Assembly (NCBI RefSeq): GCF_014218275.1 | Contig: NZ_AP023213.1 | Location: 3,938,954 to 4,002,953, forward strand | Source of the DNA: Citrifermentans bremense | Lineage (GTDB): Bacteria; Desulfobacterota; Desulfuromonadia; Geobacterales; Geobacteraceae | Length of the DNA stretch: 64,000 bases | Direction of reading: 5' to 3' | Notes under the pieces: generated by a model | Databases searched by the model: none | Seen by the model: the letters and a program-made list of their open reading frames with translations, nothing else | What the model was told of the DNA's origin: nothing | Part shown: positions 34,071 to 42,267 of the stretch, piece by piece | Numbering within the stretch: position 1 is the first letter of the stretch | Layout: each line of letters starts with the position of its first letter | Translations under genes and position numbers: made by a program

Positions 34071-34796
34071 ATGCAAAACGAGACCTGCAACTACAGGGAC
34101 TATTTCCATGCAGGGCAAAAGGCAAGGGTAGAGATGGCGCTTGCCGGGGACCGGGTGTTCAATGACGGCGCCATAGTCACTTCGGTACACGACACCGAGA
34201 TACGCCTGCGTCTTTTCCGGGAAAGGCTCCCCGCAGACGTGCATCTGCACCAGGCGCCGCTTGTGGTGCGGGTCGGGGCAAGCGGCAACAGCTACCGCTG
34301 TAATGGCGTGGTACTGGGCGACTTGACGGAAGAGGAACTCCGGGTCGAGTTCGTCGACCGCGTAACCCCCGAGGACCAACGGGAATACTTCCGGCTTAAC
34401 ACCGAGATCCCGGTGATACTGTTCAACGTCACCGCCGGCACCGCGGAGGAGAGCGGCTCGGGCGGGCTGAGGGTCGCGGCGCAGGACAGCCTGCCGCGCA
34501 TCGTCAACATCAGCGGCGGAGGGTTGAAGACGGAGACGGAGATGGCCATGACCCGGGACGACATCGTCTACGCCACCTTCCATCTCCCCCTTTCCGAGCC
34601 GAAGGTGATCCCAGTGGTAGCGCAGGTCATGCACAGCGAGAACATCAAGCGCGGCAGCGGCGTCATCTACAGCGCCGGGCTCCGCTTCATGCACATCAAC
34701 GAGAGGGACCGCGACGCGATAGTACGGTTCGTCTGCAACGAGGAGATCAAGAGGATCAGGATCAGCAGGAAGGATTTCTACTCCCTCGGCGGCTAA
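34071..34796 (+). CDS. PilZ-domain cyclic di-GMP effector
   Basis: 241 residues with an N-terminal YcgR-like beta domain (about 10-100) and a C-terminal PilZ domain (about 105-230). The PilZ motif pieces are visible as QREYFRLN (a variant of RxxxR) and VNISGGGLK (D/NxSxxG). Such proteins bind c-di-GMP and control motility or exopolysaccharide. The ATG at 34071 (GGGCGGGG upstream) is preferred; a reading from 33876 would cross the inverted repeat and gives an odd N-terminus. A terminator follows at 34865. Confidence 0.82.
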   Translation: MQNETCNYRDYFHAGQKARVEMALAGDRVFNDGAIVTSVHDTEIRLRLFRERLPADVHLHQAPLVVRVGASGNSYRCNGVVLGDLTEEELRVEFVDRVTPEDQREYFRLNTEIPVILFNVTAGTAEESGSGGLRVAAQDSLPRIVNISGGGLKTETEMAMTRDDIVYATFHLPLSEPKVIPVVAQVMHSENIKRGSGVIYSAGLRFMHINERDRDAIVRFVCNEEIKRIRISRKDFYSLGG

Positions 34797-34864
34797 AAGA
34801 GGCTTTGCGGCGGTGGCTCAGAACTCCCCGAGAAGTGAATAAATTGACTGTTTTGAGATGTAAT

Positions 34865-34899
34865 GCCCCTTCGGTGATCCGAAAGGGCTTTATTTTTTT
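34865..34899 (+). terminator. Rho-independent terminator of the PilZ gene
   Basis: Stem GCCCCTTCGG/CCGAAAGGGC (one mismatch), loop TGAT, followed by TTTATTTTTTT. It overlaps the end of the convergent cobD gene. Confidence 0.8.
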
Positions 34900-35960
34900 C
34901 CAAGCAATTCCAGCAGGCGCTCATTCTCCTCCCTGAGCCGCACCGCCACCCTGAAAAACCGCCCGTCCAGTCCCTCGAAGTTTCCGCAATCCCTCACCAG
35001 CACCCCTTCTGGAGTGAGCCTTTCACGCAGCTCGCGCGCGCTCCGTCCGTCGCAGATCTCCACCAGCAGGTAGTTCGCCCGGGAAGGGAAAACCCGGAGT
35101 CCGGGGATGGCTGAAAGGCCCCTTGCCAGCCGCTCCCGTTCGGCGTCCACGTACTCCCTGGTGCGCGCGCAATAACCTGCATCCATAAGCGCCGCGACGC
35201 CTGCGACCTGGGCCGCAGTATTGACGCTCCACGGGTCCTGCAGCGCGGCGATGGCCTCGACGGTTTCGGGCGCGGCGATGGCGTACCCCAGGCGCAGCCC
35301 CGGGATGGCGAAGAACTTGGTCATGGAGCGCAGCAGGACCGCCCGCGGAGAGTGGCGAATCAGCTCTTTCGCCGACTCCTCCTCGCAGAAGTCCATGAAC
35401 GCCTCGTCCAGCACCAGGAAAGTGCCGTGCTCGCGGCAGAGCTCCACCACCGTCTCCATCTCGCGTCGAGGCACCAGGGCCCCGGTGGGGTTCCCCGGGT
35501 TGCAGATGAAGACCATGTCGACCCCCTCCCCGAGCTTTTCCCATAAAAGGGGGAGCGGCAGTGCGAAGTTGTCGGCGCTGGACAGGGTCAGGTAGTCGAT
35601 CTCCCATCCGGCGCGATCGAGCGCCTCGGCGTACTCGGCGAAAGCGGGCGCCACTATGAGTCCCTTTCTCCCGCCCACTACCCGGGGAAGGAGGTGTATC
35701 AACTCTGTGGAACCGCTGGCCGGGAGGATCTCCTCGGCGCGGATCCCGTGGTAGGCCGCGATTCTCTCCCTCAATTCGGCAGCGCCCTTGTCGGGGTAAT
35801 GTAGCAGGCGGTCCAGGCAGCCGGTCAGTGCATCGCGCACCCCCGGCGACATGCCTAGCGGGTTGATGCTCGCCGAGAAGTCGAGGATCTGCTCAGGCGC
35901 TACTCCCAGCATCCTGGCGACGGCGAAGACGTTGCCGCCATGTTCGTGTTTTTTAGACAT
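34890..35960 (-). CDS. cobD: Threonine-phosphate decarboxylase CobD
   Basis: PLP enzyme that makes (R)-1-amino-2-propanol O-2-phosphate, the linker of the cobalamin nucleotide loop. 356 residues of the class I aminotransferase fold: the PLP Lys is in RSMTKFFAIPGLRLGY (near residue 216). The Asn of the family block CNPGNPTG and the Asp of LVLDEAFMDF are present. ATG follows AAGGATCC. It ends the cobalamin cluster, 119 bases after cbiB. Histidinol-phosphate aminotransferase is the usual confusion, but context and the N-terminus (EHGGNVFAVAR) fit CobD. Confidence 0.9.
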   Translation of the reverse strand: MSKKHEHGGNVFAVARMLGVAPEQILDFSASINPLGMSPGVRDALTGCLDRLLHYPDKGAAELRERIAAYHGIRAEEILPASGSTELIHLLPRVVGGRKGLIVAPAFAEYAEALDRAGWEIDYLTLSSADNFALPLPLLWEKLGEGVDMVFICNPGNPTGALVPRREMETVVELCREHGTFLVLDEAFMDFCEEESAKELIRHSPRAVLLRSMTKFFAIPGLRLGYAIAAPETVEAIAALQDPWSVNTAAQVAGVAALMDAGYCARTREYVDAERERLARGLSAIPGLRVFPSRANYLLVEICDGRSARELRERLTPEGVLVRDCGNFEGLDGRFFRVAVRLREENERLLELLGKK

Positions 35961-36079
35961 AAAGGGGATCCTTGCCCAGTAGCGGGAGGCTTTAAATACC
36001 GAGCAGCAGCAACGCCGGTTTTTAATTTTGCCTTTTCCGCGTTTTTTCCGTCAGATCCGCGTGCGACGCCTTTGACTTC

Positions 36080-37033
36080 TTAGCCGAAGACCATAGCGAC
36101 GCACCACGCTGCGACCAGGATGAGCTCGCTTGCGTACATGAGCCGCACCACCCCGCTGTAGGCGGCGAGCGTGAGGGGCCTCACCGGGTCCCCGATGGTC
36201 GGTTTTTCCACGATCCTGCCGAAGTAGCGGTTGGCGCCCCCGAGCCTCACCCCCAGGGCGCCTGCGGCCGCAGCCTCCGGGTAACCGCTGTTGGGGGAAG
36301 AGTGGTTGCGTCCGTCGCGGCGCATGATGCGCCAGGCGTCGCCGCCGCTTAAGGCCCAGATGGGGGCGGCAAGGACCATGAGCAGCGCGGTCAGCCGGGC
36401 CGGAACGTAGTTCGCGACGTCGTCGAAGCGGGCCGAGGCCCAACCGAACTCGAGATAGCGCTCGTTCTTGTACCCCACCATGGAGTCGAGCGTGTTCACC
36501 GCCTTGTAGGCGATGGCGAGCGCGGGGCCGCCGAGCATCAGGTAGAAAAGCGGCGCGATCACGCCGTCCCCGGTGTTCTCGGCCACGGTCTCCACCGCCC
36601 CGCGGACGATTTCCTGTTCGTCCAGATCGGCAGTCTCGCGGCCGACGATGTAGGAAAGCGCCAGCCGGGCTCCCGGCAGGTCTCCCCGTGCGAGCGCCTT
36701 GGCCACCTTGGCCGACTCCAGGTGCAGCGAGCGCGCGGCGAGGGAGACCCAGGCAAGATAAACCCCGGCGGCGAACCCGGCGGCTGGGGAGACGTGCCCG
36801 GCGACGTACAGAAGGAGCGCCGCCGCGCCATAGCTAACGCCGACCGTGACGACAAGGAGAACCATTCCCGCCACGCGGAGGTTGCCGAAAACCCGGCGCA
36901 GCACCCTCTCCAGAAAGTTGATCATCCTCCCCATGCCGACCACCGGATGCGGCAGCCGGCGCGGGTCCCCCAGGAGCAGGTCGAGAGCAACCGCCGCCAG
37001 GACTACCGCGGTATGGTCAGCGAGATGGTTCAT
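36080..37033 (-). CDS. cbiB: Adenosylcobinamide-phosphate synthase CbiB
   Basis: Integral membrane protein that attaches the aminopropanol phosphate arm to adenosylcobyric acid. 317 residues with four to five hydrophobic helices and family blocks LDLLLGDPRRLPHPV, VAENTGDGVIAPLF and YKNERYLEFGWASAR. The ATG overlaps the stop of the CbiH-CbiP fusion gene (ATGA). Confidence 0.95.
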   Translation of the reverse strand: MNHLADHTAVVLAAVALDLLLGDPRRLPHPVVGMGRMINFLERVLRRVFGNLRVAGMVLLVVTVGVSYGAAALLLYVAGHVSPAAGFAAGVYLAWVSLAARSLHLESAKVAKALARGDLPGARLALSYIVGRETADLDEQEIVRGAVETVAENTGDGVIAPLFYLMLGGPALAIAYKAVNTLDSMVGYKNERYLEFGWASARFDDVANYVPARLTALLMVLAAPIWALSGGDAWRIMRRDGRNHSSPNSGYPEAAAAGALGVRLGGANRYFGRIVEKPTIGDPVRPLTLAAYSGVVRLMYASELILVAAWCVAMVFG

Positions 37034-39345
37034 TCAAAGTTGCAGATCCTGAAGATCCGCTCCAGATCCAGGTGCTCTTCCATATGGTCCGCCAGCTGGT
37101 CGAAGGGATCCGCGGCCGGCGCCGTCTCCGCCAGTTCCGGCATCTCCTTCGCGCGGCGGATCCGGTTCAGGAAAGCGGTCCGGAAACCGTGGTTGTCGAA
37201 GATGCCGTGCAGATAGGTGCCGAAAACCCGCCCGTCCTGCGACACCGCGCCGTCCTCGATCCCGGCGGCGCCGGAGCGCCTCGCGATCCTGGCGAAGGGG
37301 AGCGCGCCCTCTCCCAGGACGCTTTCTCCCAGGTGGATCTCGTAACCGGTGAGCGCGGCGGCAACTCCCGCTGCCACCCCCTGCCCCGCCGCCAGCAGCG
37401 TCGCCTCGACCAGGTGGGTCTGCTTCTCCTTGAGCATGGTGGTCACCACGTCCAGCAGCCCAAGCCCCGCCGCGCTGTCGTGCGCCGATTCCACCCGCTC
37501 CGGGTCGAGCACCGTTTTCCCCAGCATCTGGTACCCGCCGCAGATCCCCACCACCGGCCCCTTGAACTGGGCGACCGCGGTGAACATCCCGTTTTCCTTG
37601 ATATGGGCCAGGTCCGCCAGGGTCGACTTGGTCCCCGGGAGGATCAGGAGGTCCAGCGAATCGACCTGCCGCGGCGAGTCGATGTAGTGGAGCTCGACGT
37701 CGGGCTCGGCCTCCAGCGCGCTGAAGTCAGTGTAGTTGGAGATCCTGGAGAGGCGGACCACCCCGACCATGAGCTTAGCCCCCTCGTTCGCCACGGGGTT
37801 GGCGCGCCTTTGCAGCGCGACGCTGTCCTCCTCAGGGAGCGAGAGCCCCTTGAACCAGGGAAGCACCCCGAGGATGGGGACCCCGGTTCGCTCTTCCACG
37901 TACTCGATCCCCGAAGCGAGGAGGGAGGCGTCGCCGCGGAACTTGTTGATGATGACCCCCTTGACCAGTGCCTTTTCTTCCGGCGTCAAGAGTTCCAGGG
38001 TCCCCACGATCTGCGCGAAAACGCCCCCGCGGTCGATGTCTGCCACGAGGATGGCCGGCGCCCCCGCCATGGCCGCAACCTTCAGGTTGGCGATGTCGTG
38101 GGCGCGCAGGTTGATCTCGGCGATGCTACCCGCCCCCTCCATGACGATGAAGTCGAAACGCTCCTTGAGCCTTTGGAAGCTCTCCTGCACCTTCACGAAA
38201 GCCTCGGGCTTGTAGGCGTTGTACTCCTTCACCCCCATGTTGCGCACCACCCGCCCCTGCACGATCACCTGGCTCCCGGTGTCCGAGTTCGGCTTCAGGA
38301 GGATCGGGTTCATGTCGGTGTGCGGCGCGATGCCGCAGGCTTCCGCCTGCACCCCCTGGGCGCGGCCGATCTCACCCCCTTCGGGCGTCACCGCCGAATT
38401 GAGCGCCATGTTCTGAGACTTGAAGGGGGCGACCGAGATGCCGCGGCGCTTCAGGATGCGGCAGAACCCCGCGGTGATTACGGACTTGCCGACATCCGAA
38501 CCTGTGCCGCAGAACATCACCGCCTGCGGGTTGGCAGGAGTCGCCGCGGCGCTTTCCTGCCGCTTGCCCCCCCCTTTCCTTTCCTCGCCCCGGGTCGCGT
38601 AGCCGCGGGGGGTCACGATGCGTCCGTCGTCCGAGAGCCGGGTCGAGGCGTTGCCGATGATGACGATGGAGAACATGTCGATCGGGTGCGTGAGCATCTC
38701 GCCGAGCGTGGTGACGATGCGCTCCTCCCCCTCGCGGCAGGCGTTCCTGACGATCCCCACCGGGGTCTTCGGGCCGCGCGCGGCGATGAGGATGGCCTGG
38801 GCCTCCTCGATCTGGGTGACCCGCCCCTTGCTGCGCGGGTTGTAGAGGGCGACGACGAAGTCCGCCGCGGCCGCGGCCTTCAGCCTCTGCCTTATGGTGT
38901 CGAGCGGGGTCAAGAGGTCCGAGAGCGAGATCACGGCGAAGTCGTGCATGAGGGGAGCGCCCAAAACCGAAGCCGCCGCCTGTACTGCGGAGACGCCGGG
39001 GACGATCAAGATCTCCACCCCGGGATAGGGGGAGGGCGCGCCCTCGCCGGGTGCGTCCGCAAGTTCCAGCGCGAGGCCGGCCATGCCGTAGATCCCCGCG
39101 TCGCCGCTGGAGACAAGGGCCACCGTTTTCCCGGTGGCGGCGATGGCGAGGGCTTCAGAGCAGCGTTCCACCTCCCGCATCATCCCCGAGGAGACGACCT
39201 CTTTACCGGAGAGTAGCGGCTCGATGAATTCCAGGTAAGTCTTGTAGCCAACGATGACATCGGCCTTCTCGATCGCCTCGCGCGCCTCGAAGGTCATATG
39301 ATTCAGGCCGCCAGGGCCGATTCCCACTACGTAAAGCTTAGACAT
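37030..39345 (-). CDS. cbiH-cbiP: Fusion: precorrin-3B/cobalt-factor III C17-methyltransferase (CbiH) and cobyric acid synthase (CbiP)
   Basis: A 771-residue bifunctional protein. Residues 1 to about 245 are a CbiH/CobJ-type SAM methyltransferase (VVGIGPGGLNHMT at the start, SSGDAGIYGMAG, NPRSKGR), which contracts the ring. A Lys/Gly/Ala-rich linker follows (about 246-270). The rest is CbiP/CobQ, a glutamine-dependent amidase that aminates four side chains: P-loop GTGSDVGKS, SQNMALNS, and the class I amidotransferase triad Cys in VVGICGGYQMLG with His in YLHGIFDNH. The frame has no stop between the two halves. The ATG at 39345 follows AAGAGG. The two activities act at distant pathway steps. 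Confidence 0.93.
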   Translation of the reverse strand: MSKLYVVGIGPGGLNHMTFEAREAIEKADVIVGYKTYLEFIEPLLSGKEVVSSGMMREVERCSEALAIAATGKTVALVSSGDAGIYGMAGLALELADAPGEGAPSPYPGVEILIVPGVSAVQAAASVLGAPLMHDFAVISLSDLLTPLDTIRQRLKAAAAADFVVALYNPRSKGRVTQIEEAQAILIAARGPKTPVGIVRNACREGEERIVTTLGEMLTHPIDMFSIVIIGNASTRLSDDGRIVTPRGYATRGEERKGGGKRQESAAATPANPQAVMFCGTGSDVGKSVITAGFCRILKRRGISVAPFKSQNMALNSAVTPEGGEIGRAQGVQAEACGIAPHTDMNPILLKPNSDTGSQVIVQGRVVRNMGVKEYNAYKPEAFVKVQESFQRLKERFDFIVMEGAGSIAEINLRAHDIANLKVAAMAGAPAILVADIDRGGVFAQIVGTLELLTPEEKALVKGVIINKFRGDASLLASGIEYVEERTGVPILGVLPWFKGLSLPEEDSVALQRRANPVANEGAKLMVGVVRLSRISNYTDFSALEAEPDVELHYIDSPRQVDSLDLLILPGTKSTLADLAHIKENGMFTAVAQFKGPVVGICGGYQMLGKTVLDPERVESAHDSAAGLGLLDVVTTMLKEKQTHLVEATLLAAGQGVAAGVAAALTGYEIHLGESVLGEGALPFARIARRSGAAGIEDGAVSQDGRVFGTYLHGIFDNHGFRTAFLNRIRRAKEMPELAETAPAADPFDQLADHMEEHLDLERIFRICNFE

Positions 39346-39367
39346 CAAAAAGAACCTCTTAAATGCA

Positions 39368-39518
39368 TCGCACGCGGATGACGTGGATACAAAAACGATA
39401 ACTTCAGATCAACCAACCCCATAAAACTGTAAAACCTCAAAAGTCCTGCACCTTGTTCTTGTTTCTCACCTCAGATCAATCCGCGGTTATCCGCTTCATC
39501 CGCGTCATCCGTGTGCGA
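39368..39518. repeat. Inverted-repeat element at the 3' end of cbiG
   Basis: Left arm CGCACGCGGATGACGTGGAT (from 39368) and right arm ATCCGCGTCATCCGTGTGCG (ending 39517) are reverse complements with few changes. The spaced blocks CGATAAC, AGATCA and their partners GGTTATC, AGATCA also correspond. The cbiG coding region enters the right arm and uses its TGA as the stop. Confidence 0.7.
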
Positions 39519-40571
39519 GTCTTTGGTTTTATCCTGTGCTACAGCCAGTGTGACGTTGCCGTCTTTCACCTTCTTCATGATCAGCGTCCCGCCGCCGGAT
39601 GCCAGGAGCGCCGCTGGCTCTGCGACCCCGCGCGCGCCGATGGCGGCCATGGCGTGTGCCGAGGGTGGAGACGGGACGGAAACGGCGTTCAGTTCCTCGT
39701 TGTCGAAAAAGAGCAAGGGCACTCCCAGCTTCGCGGCGAACGCCAGGAGCCCGGCCTCGTCCTCCTTGGCCCTTGCCGAAGCGAGGCACTTCACGCTCTT
39801 CAGGGAAAGCCCCAGCCGCTCAAGGTTCCGGATGACAACCGCTTCGATCTCTTCCGCGGCGGTCCCCCTGTTGCAGCCGACCCCAAGATGAAGGTCGACC
39901 GGGCGCAGCACCAGGGTCCGCTGCGGGTCGAGGTTGGGACCAACCGTCCGGTTCGTAACCAGGAGCACCCCTGCCGCGCCGGAGGCGGCGGCCTCTTCCG
40001 CATCGGCCACGAAGGTGAGGTTCCCCCTCCCGGCGCAATAACTCTTCACCCATCCGGTCGGGTCCGCCACCGCGATTTCCTTACCCTCCAGGAGCAGAGC
40101 GTTCAAAACCTTCACCCGCGAAAGGTCGTCTATGACCCACCCGTTCTCCTTTGCCAGCAGGTCGAACGAGGGGAGGTCGTTGGCGTCGGTCGCAGTGGTG
40201 ATGACGGGGGTGCACCCGGCAAGGGAAGCGCAGCTTTTTGCCAGAGCGTTGGCGCCCCCCAAGTGGCCGGAGAGAAGCGAGACCGCGAACTTGCCTGCGT
40301 CGTCGAGCGCCACCACCGCGGGGTCCCGGTCCTTGGCCTGCAGAAGTGGCGCAATGCAGCGGACCACGATCCCCGTCGCCATGATGCAGATGAAGCCGCC
40401 TAATTCCGGCCAAAGGCGCGAGATCAGAGCCGGCACCGGCTCCGAAAAGGATTCGCAGGCGGGTCCGGCATGCTTTTCGATCACGAAGAGCCGGCTCCCG
40501 GGGATCCCCTGTTGCAGCACTTCCCCCAGCCGGGCGCCGTTTCCGGTTATGGCGATGATCGCTACTTGCAT
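39471..40571 (-). CDS. cbiG: Cobalt-precorrin 5A hydrolase CbiG
   Basis: Opens the lactone ring of cobalt-precorrin 5A, releasing acetaldehyde. 366 residues: N-terminal domain (about 1-65), a middle domain with the family block FAVSLLSGHLGGANALA, and a C-terminal domain with GVGCNRGT and SARAKEDEAGL. ATG follows GAGG, 15 bases downstream of the cbiF stop. The last 16 or so residues (rich in Asp and Ala) are encoded by the right arm of an inverted repeat, so this tail is probably not part of the ancestral protein. Confidence 0.93.
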   Translation of the reverse strand: MQVAIIAITGNGARLGEVLQQGIPGSRLFVIEKHAGPACESFSEPVPALISRLWPELGGFICIMATGIVVRCIAPLLQAKDRDPAVVALDDAGKFAVSLLSGHLGGANALAKSCASLAGCTPVITTATDANDLPSFDLLAKENGWVIDDLSRVKVLNALLLEGKEIAVADPTGWVKSYCAGRGNLTFVADAEEAAASGAAGVLLVTNRTVGPNLDPQRTLVLRPVDLHLGVGCNRGTAAEEIEAVVIRNLERLGLSLKSVKCLASARAKEDEAGLLAFAAKLGVPLLFFDNEELNAVSVPSPPSAHAMAAIGARGVAEPAALLASGGGTLIMKKVKDGNVTLAVAQDKTKDSHTDDADEADNRGLI

Positions 40572-40586
40572 CGAACCTCGGCTTCT

Positions 40587-41372
40587 TTAGCTGACGATCC
40601 CTTCCCGGCAGCCGTGGGTGAACCCCTTGTCGTAGAGCAGCGACTTCGCTTTCAGCCCCTCGCTTCTGGCGCGCAGCACGTCGCCCACCACGATGAGCGC
40701 CTGCTTCCCGATCCCCGCCTCCCTGACCTTCACGGCTATGTCGGAAAGCCTCCCGCGGATCACCTGCTCGTCGGCCCAGCTAGCCTTGGCGACCACGGCG
40801 ACCGGCGTGTCGGGCTCATAGGCCCCGCTCAAAAGCTCCTCCACGACCTTCTCGATCATGGAGATGGAAAGGTAGATCACCAAGGTGGCGCCGATCGCCG
40901 CGATGTTCGCCAGCTGCTCCCGCTCGGGGACCGGGGTCCTTCCCGCCAGCCGCGTAATCACCACGGTCTGGGAAACCTCGGGGAGGGTCAGCTCCTGCTT
41001 CAAGGCGGCAGCCGCGGCAAAGGCGCTGGTCACACCCGGAACCACCTCATAGCCGATCCCGAGCCGGTCCAGCTCCTCCATCTGCTCCTGGATGGCGCCG
41101 TAGATAGACGGGTCGCCGGTGTGCAGGCGGACCGCCTTCTCGCCGTCCACGACGGCTTGGGCCAGAACCTTCGTTGTCTGCTCCAGGTCCATCCCGGCAG
41201 AGTCGAAGACACGGGCGTCGGGGGCGTAGGTGCGGACCAGTTCGCGGTCGACCAGGCTCCCCGCGTAGACGACAACGTCCGCCTCCCGCAAAAGGCGTGC
41301 GCCCTTCACGGTGATCAACTCGGCATCGCCGGGGCCTGCGCCGACGAAATGTACTATATGCTGCTCGTTCAC
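40587..41372 (-). CDS. cbiF: Cobalt-precorrin-4 C11-methyltransferase CbiF
   Basis: SAM-dependent methyltransferase of the tetrapyrrole methylase fold, 261 residues. The fold's first motif VGAGPGDAELITVKG, the second motif HTGDPSIYGAIQEQ and the family-specific RLAGRTPVP are present. The GTG start at 41372 has AAGGT upstream. Placed between cbiL and cbiG, it is separated from cbiL by a 184-base gap with a GC-rich inverted repeat. Confidence 0.95.
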   Translation of the reverse strand: MNEQHIVHFVGAGPGDAELITVKGARLLREADVVVYAGSLVDRELVRTYAPDARVFDSAGMDLEQTTKVLAQAVVDGEKAVRLHTGDPSIYGAIQEQMEELDRLGIGYEVVPGVTSAFAAAAALKQELTLPEVSQTVVITRLAGRTPVPEREQLANIAAIGATLVIYLSISMIEKVVEELLSGAYEPDTPVAVVAKASWADEQVIRGRLSDIAVKVREAGIGKQALIVVGDVLRARSEGLKAKSLLYDKGFTHGCREGIVS

Positions 41373-41423
41373 GAGATACCTTCCAGGTTCAGTGGGATTT
41401 GCAGGAGTTCCAGGTGGACAGAG

Positions 41424-41514
41424 TTCCCTCCCCTGGAGGGGGAGGGTCAGGGAGGGGGAATTCAGGTTTTCGAGCCGGCTCCCCCCTCCCTGCCTCCCCC
41501 TCCGGGGGGAGGAG
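41424..41514. repeat. GC-rich inverted repeat between cbiL and cbiF
   Basis: Left part CCCTCCCCTGGAGGGGGAGG and right part CCTCCCCCTCCGGGGGGAGG, each self-complementary and complementary to one another, with about 40 bases between. A related element lies at 49001-49058. Confidence 0.6.
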
Positions 41515-41556
41515 TTTGAGTTCTCATCCCCGGTAAGCGGAGGAGGCCGGCATCGG

Positions 41557-42267
41557 TTACAGCGGGTTCTTCCTCACGATCAGCATGGAAAGGTAATCGA
41601 GCTTCTGCCCCACCAGCGCCTCCAGGTCGTGGTGCACCTCTTCCTCGCTGGAACCTACGCGGCGCACGAAGACGCCCCCCCGCTCGCGCCCGAGCTCCTT
41701 CAACACGGCGTAGACGGTGTCGAAGACGCGGCTCACCTTCATCAGCACCACGGTATCGAACTCTTCCAGGGTCTTTTTGAGCTCGTCGTGCTCGTAGGTG
41801 GCGGGAAGGATGGCGATCCGCTCCGCCGCGAGCCCCAGGGGGAGCCCTGAGACCGCCGAGGAGGCGAGGATGCTGGAAATGCCGGGAACCACCTCGATCT
41901 TGATCTCGGGGTATTTGGCCAGGAAAATCCGGTGGATGTAAAGGTAGGTGGAATACAGGAACGGATCGCCGATGGTGATGAAGGCGACGTCCTTCCCGGC
42001 GGCGATCCGCTGTGCCACCTGGTCGGCCGCCTCCTCCCAGAAGGGATCGAGCCCCTGCTGGTCCTTGACCATGGGAAAGAGCTGGACCAGCACCTCCTGG
42101 CGCTCCCGGTCGATAAACTGCTCCACGATGGAGAGCGCGTAGCTTCCTCCCTCGGCGGCCCCGGTGGGCGCGCAGATCACGTCCACGCTCCTAAGGATGC
42201 GCTCGGCCTTGCGGGTCAAGAGTTCCGGATCGCCCGGTCCGACGCCTACTGCATAGACAACGGCCAC
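41557..42267 (-). CDS. cbiL: Cobalt-factor II C20-methyltransferase CbiL
   Basis: Methylates C20 of cobalt-factor II (or precorrin-2). 236 residues of the tetrapyrrole methylase fold: VGVGPGDPELLTRKAERIL at the start, FITIGDPFLYSTYLY and EVVPGISSILASS. The GTG start overlaps the cbiET stop codon by one base, so the two are translationally coupled. Confidence 0.94.
   Translation of the reverse strand: MAVVYAVGVGPGDPELLTRKAERILRSVDVICAPTGAAEGGSYALSIVEQFIDRERQEVLVQLFPMVKDQQGLDPFWEEAADQVAQRIAAGKDVAFITIGDPFLYSTYLYIHRIFLAKYPEIKIEVVPGISSILASSAVSGLPLGLAAERIAILPATYEHDELKKTLEEFDTVVLMKVSRVFDTVYAVLKELGRERGGVFVRRVGSSEEEVHHDLEALVGQKLDYLSMLIVRKNPL

Noticed and set aside
37072..39216. 714-residue plus-strand ORF opposite the CbiH-CbiP gene
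   Set aside because: Antisense shadow; Arg/His/Asp-rich nonsense with no motif, while the minus strand shows clear enzyme motifs.
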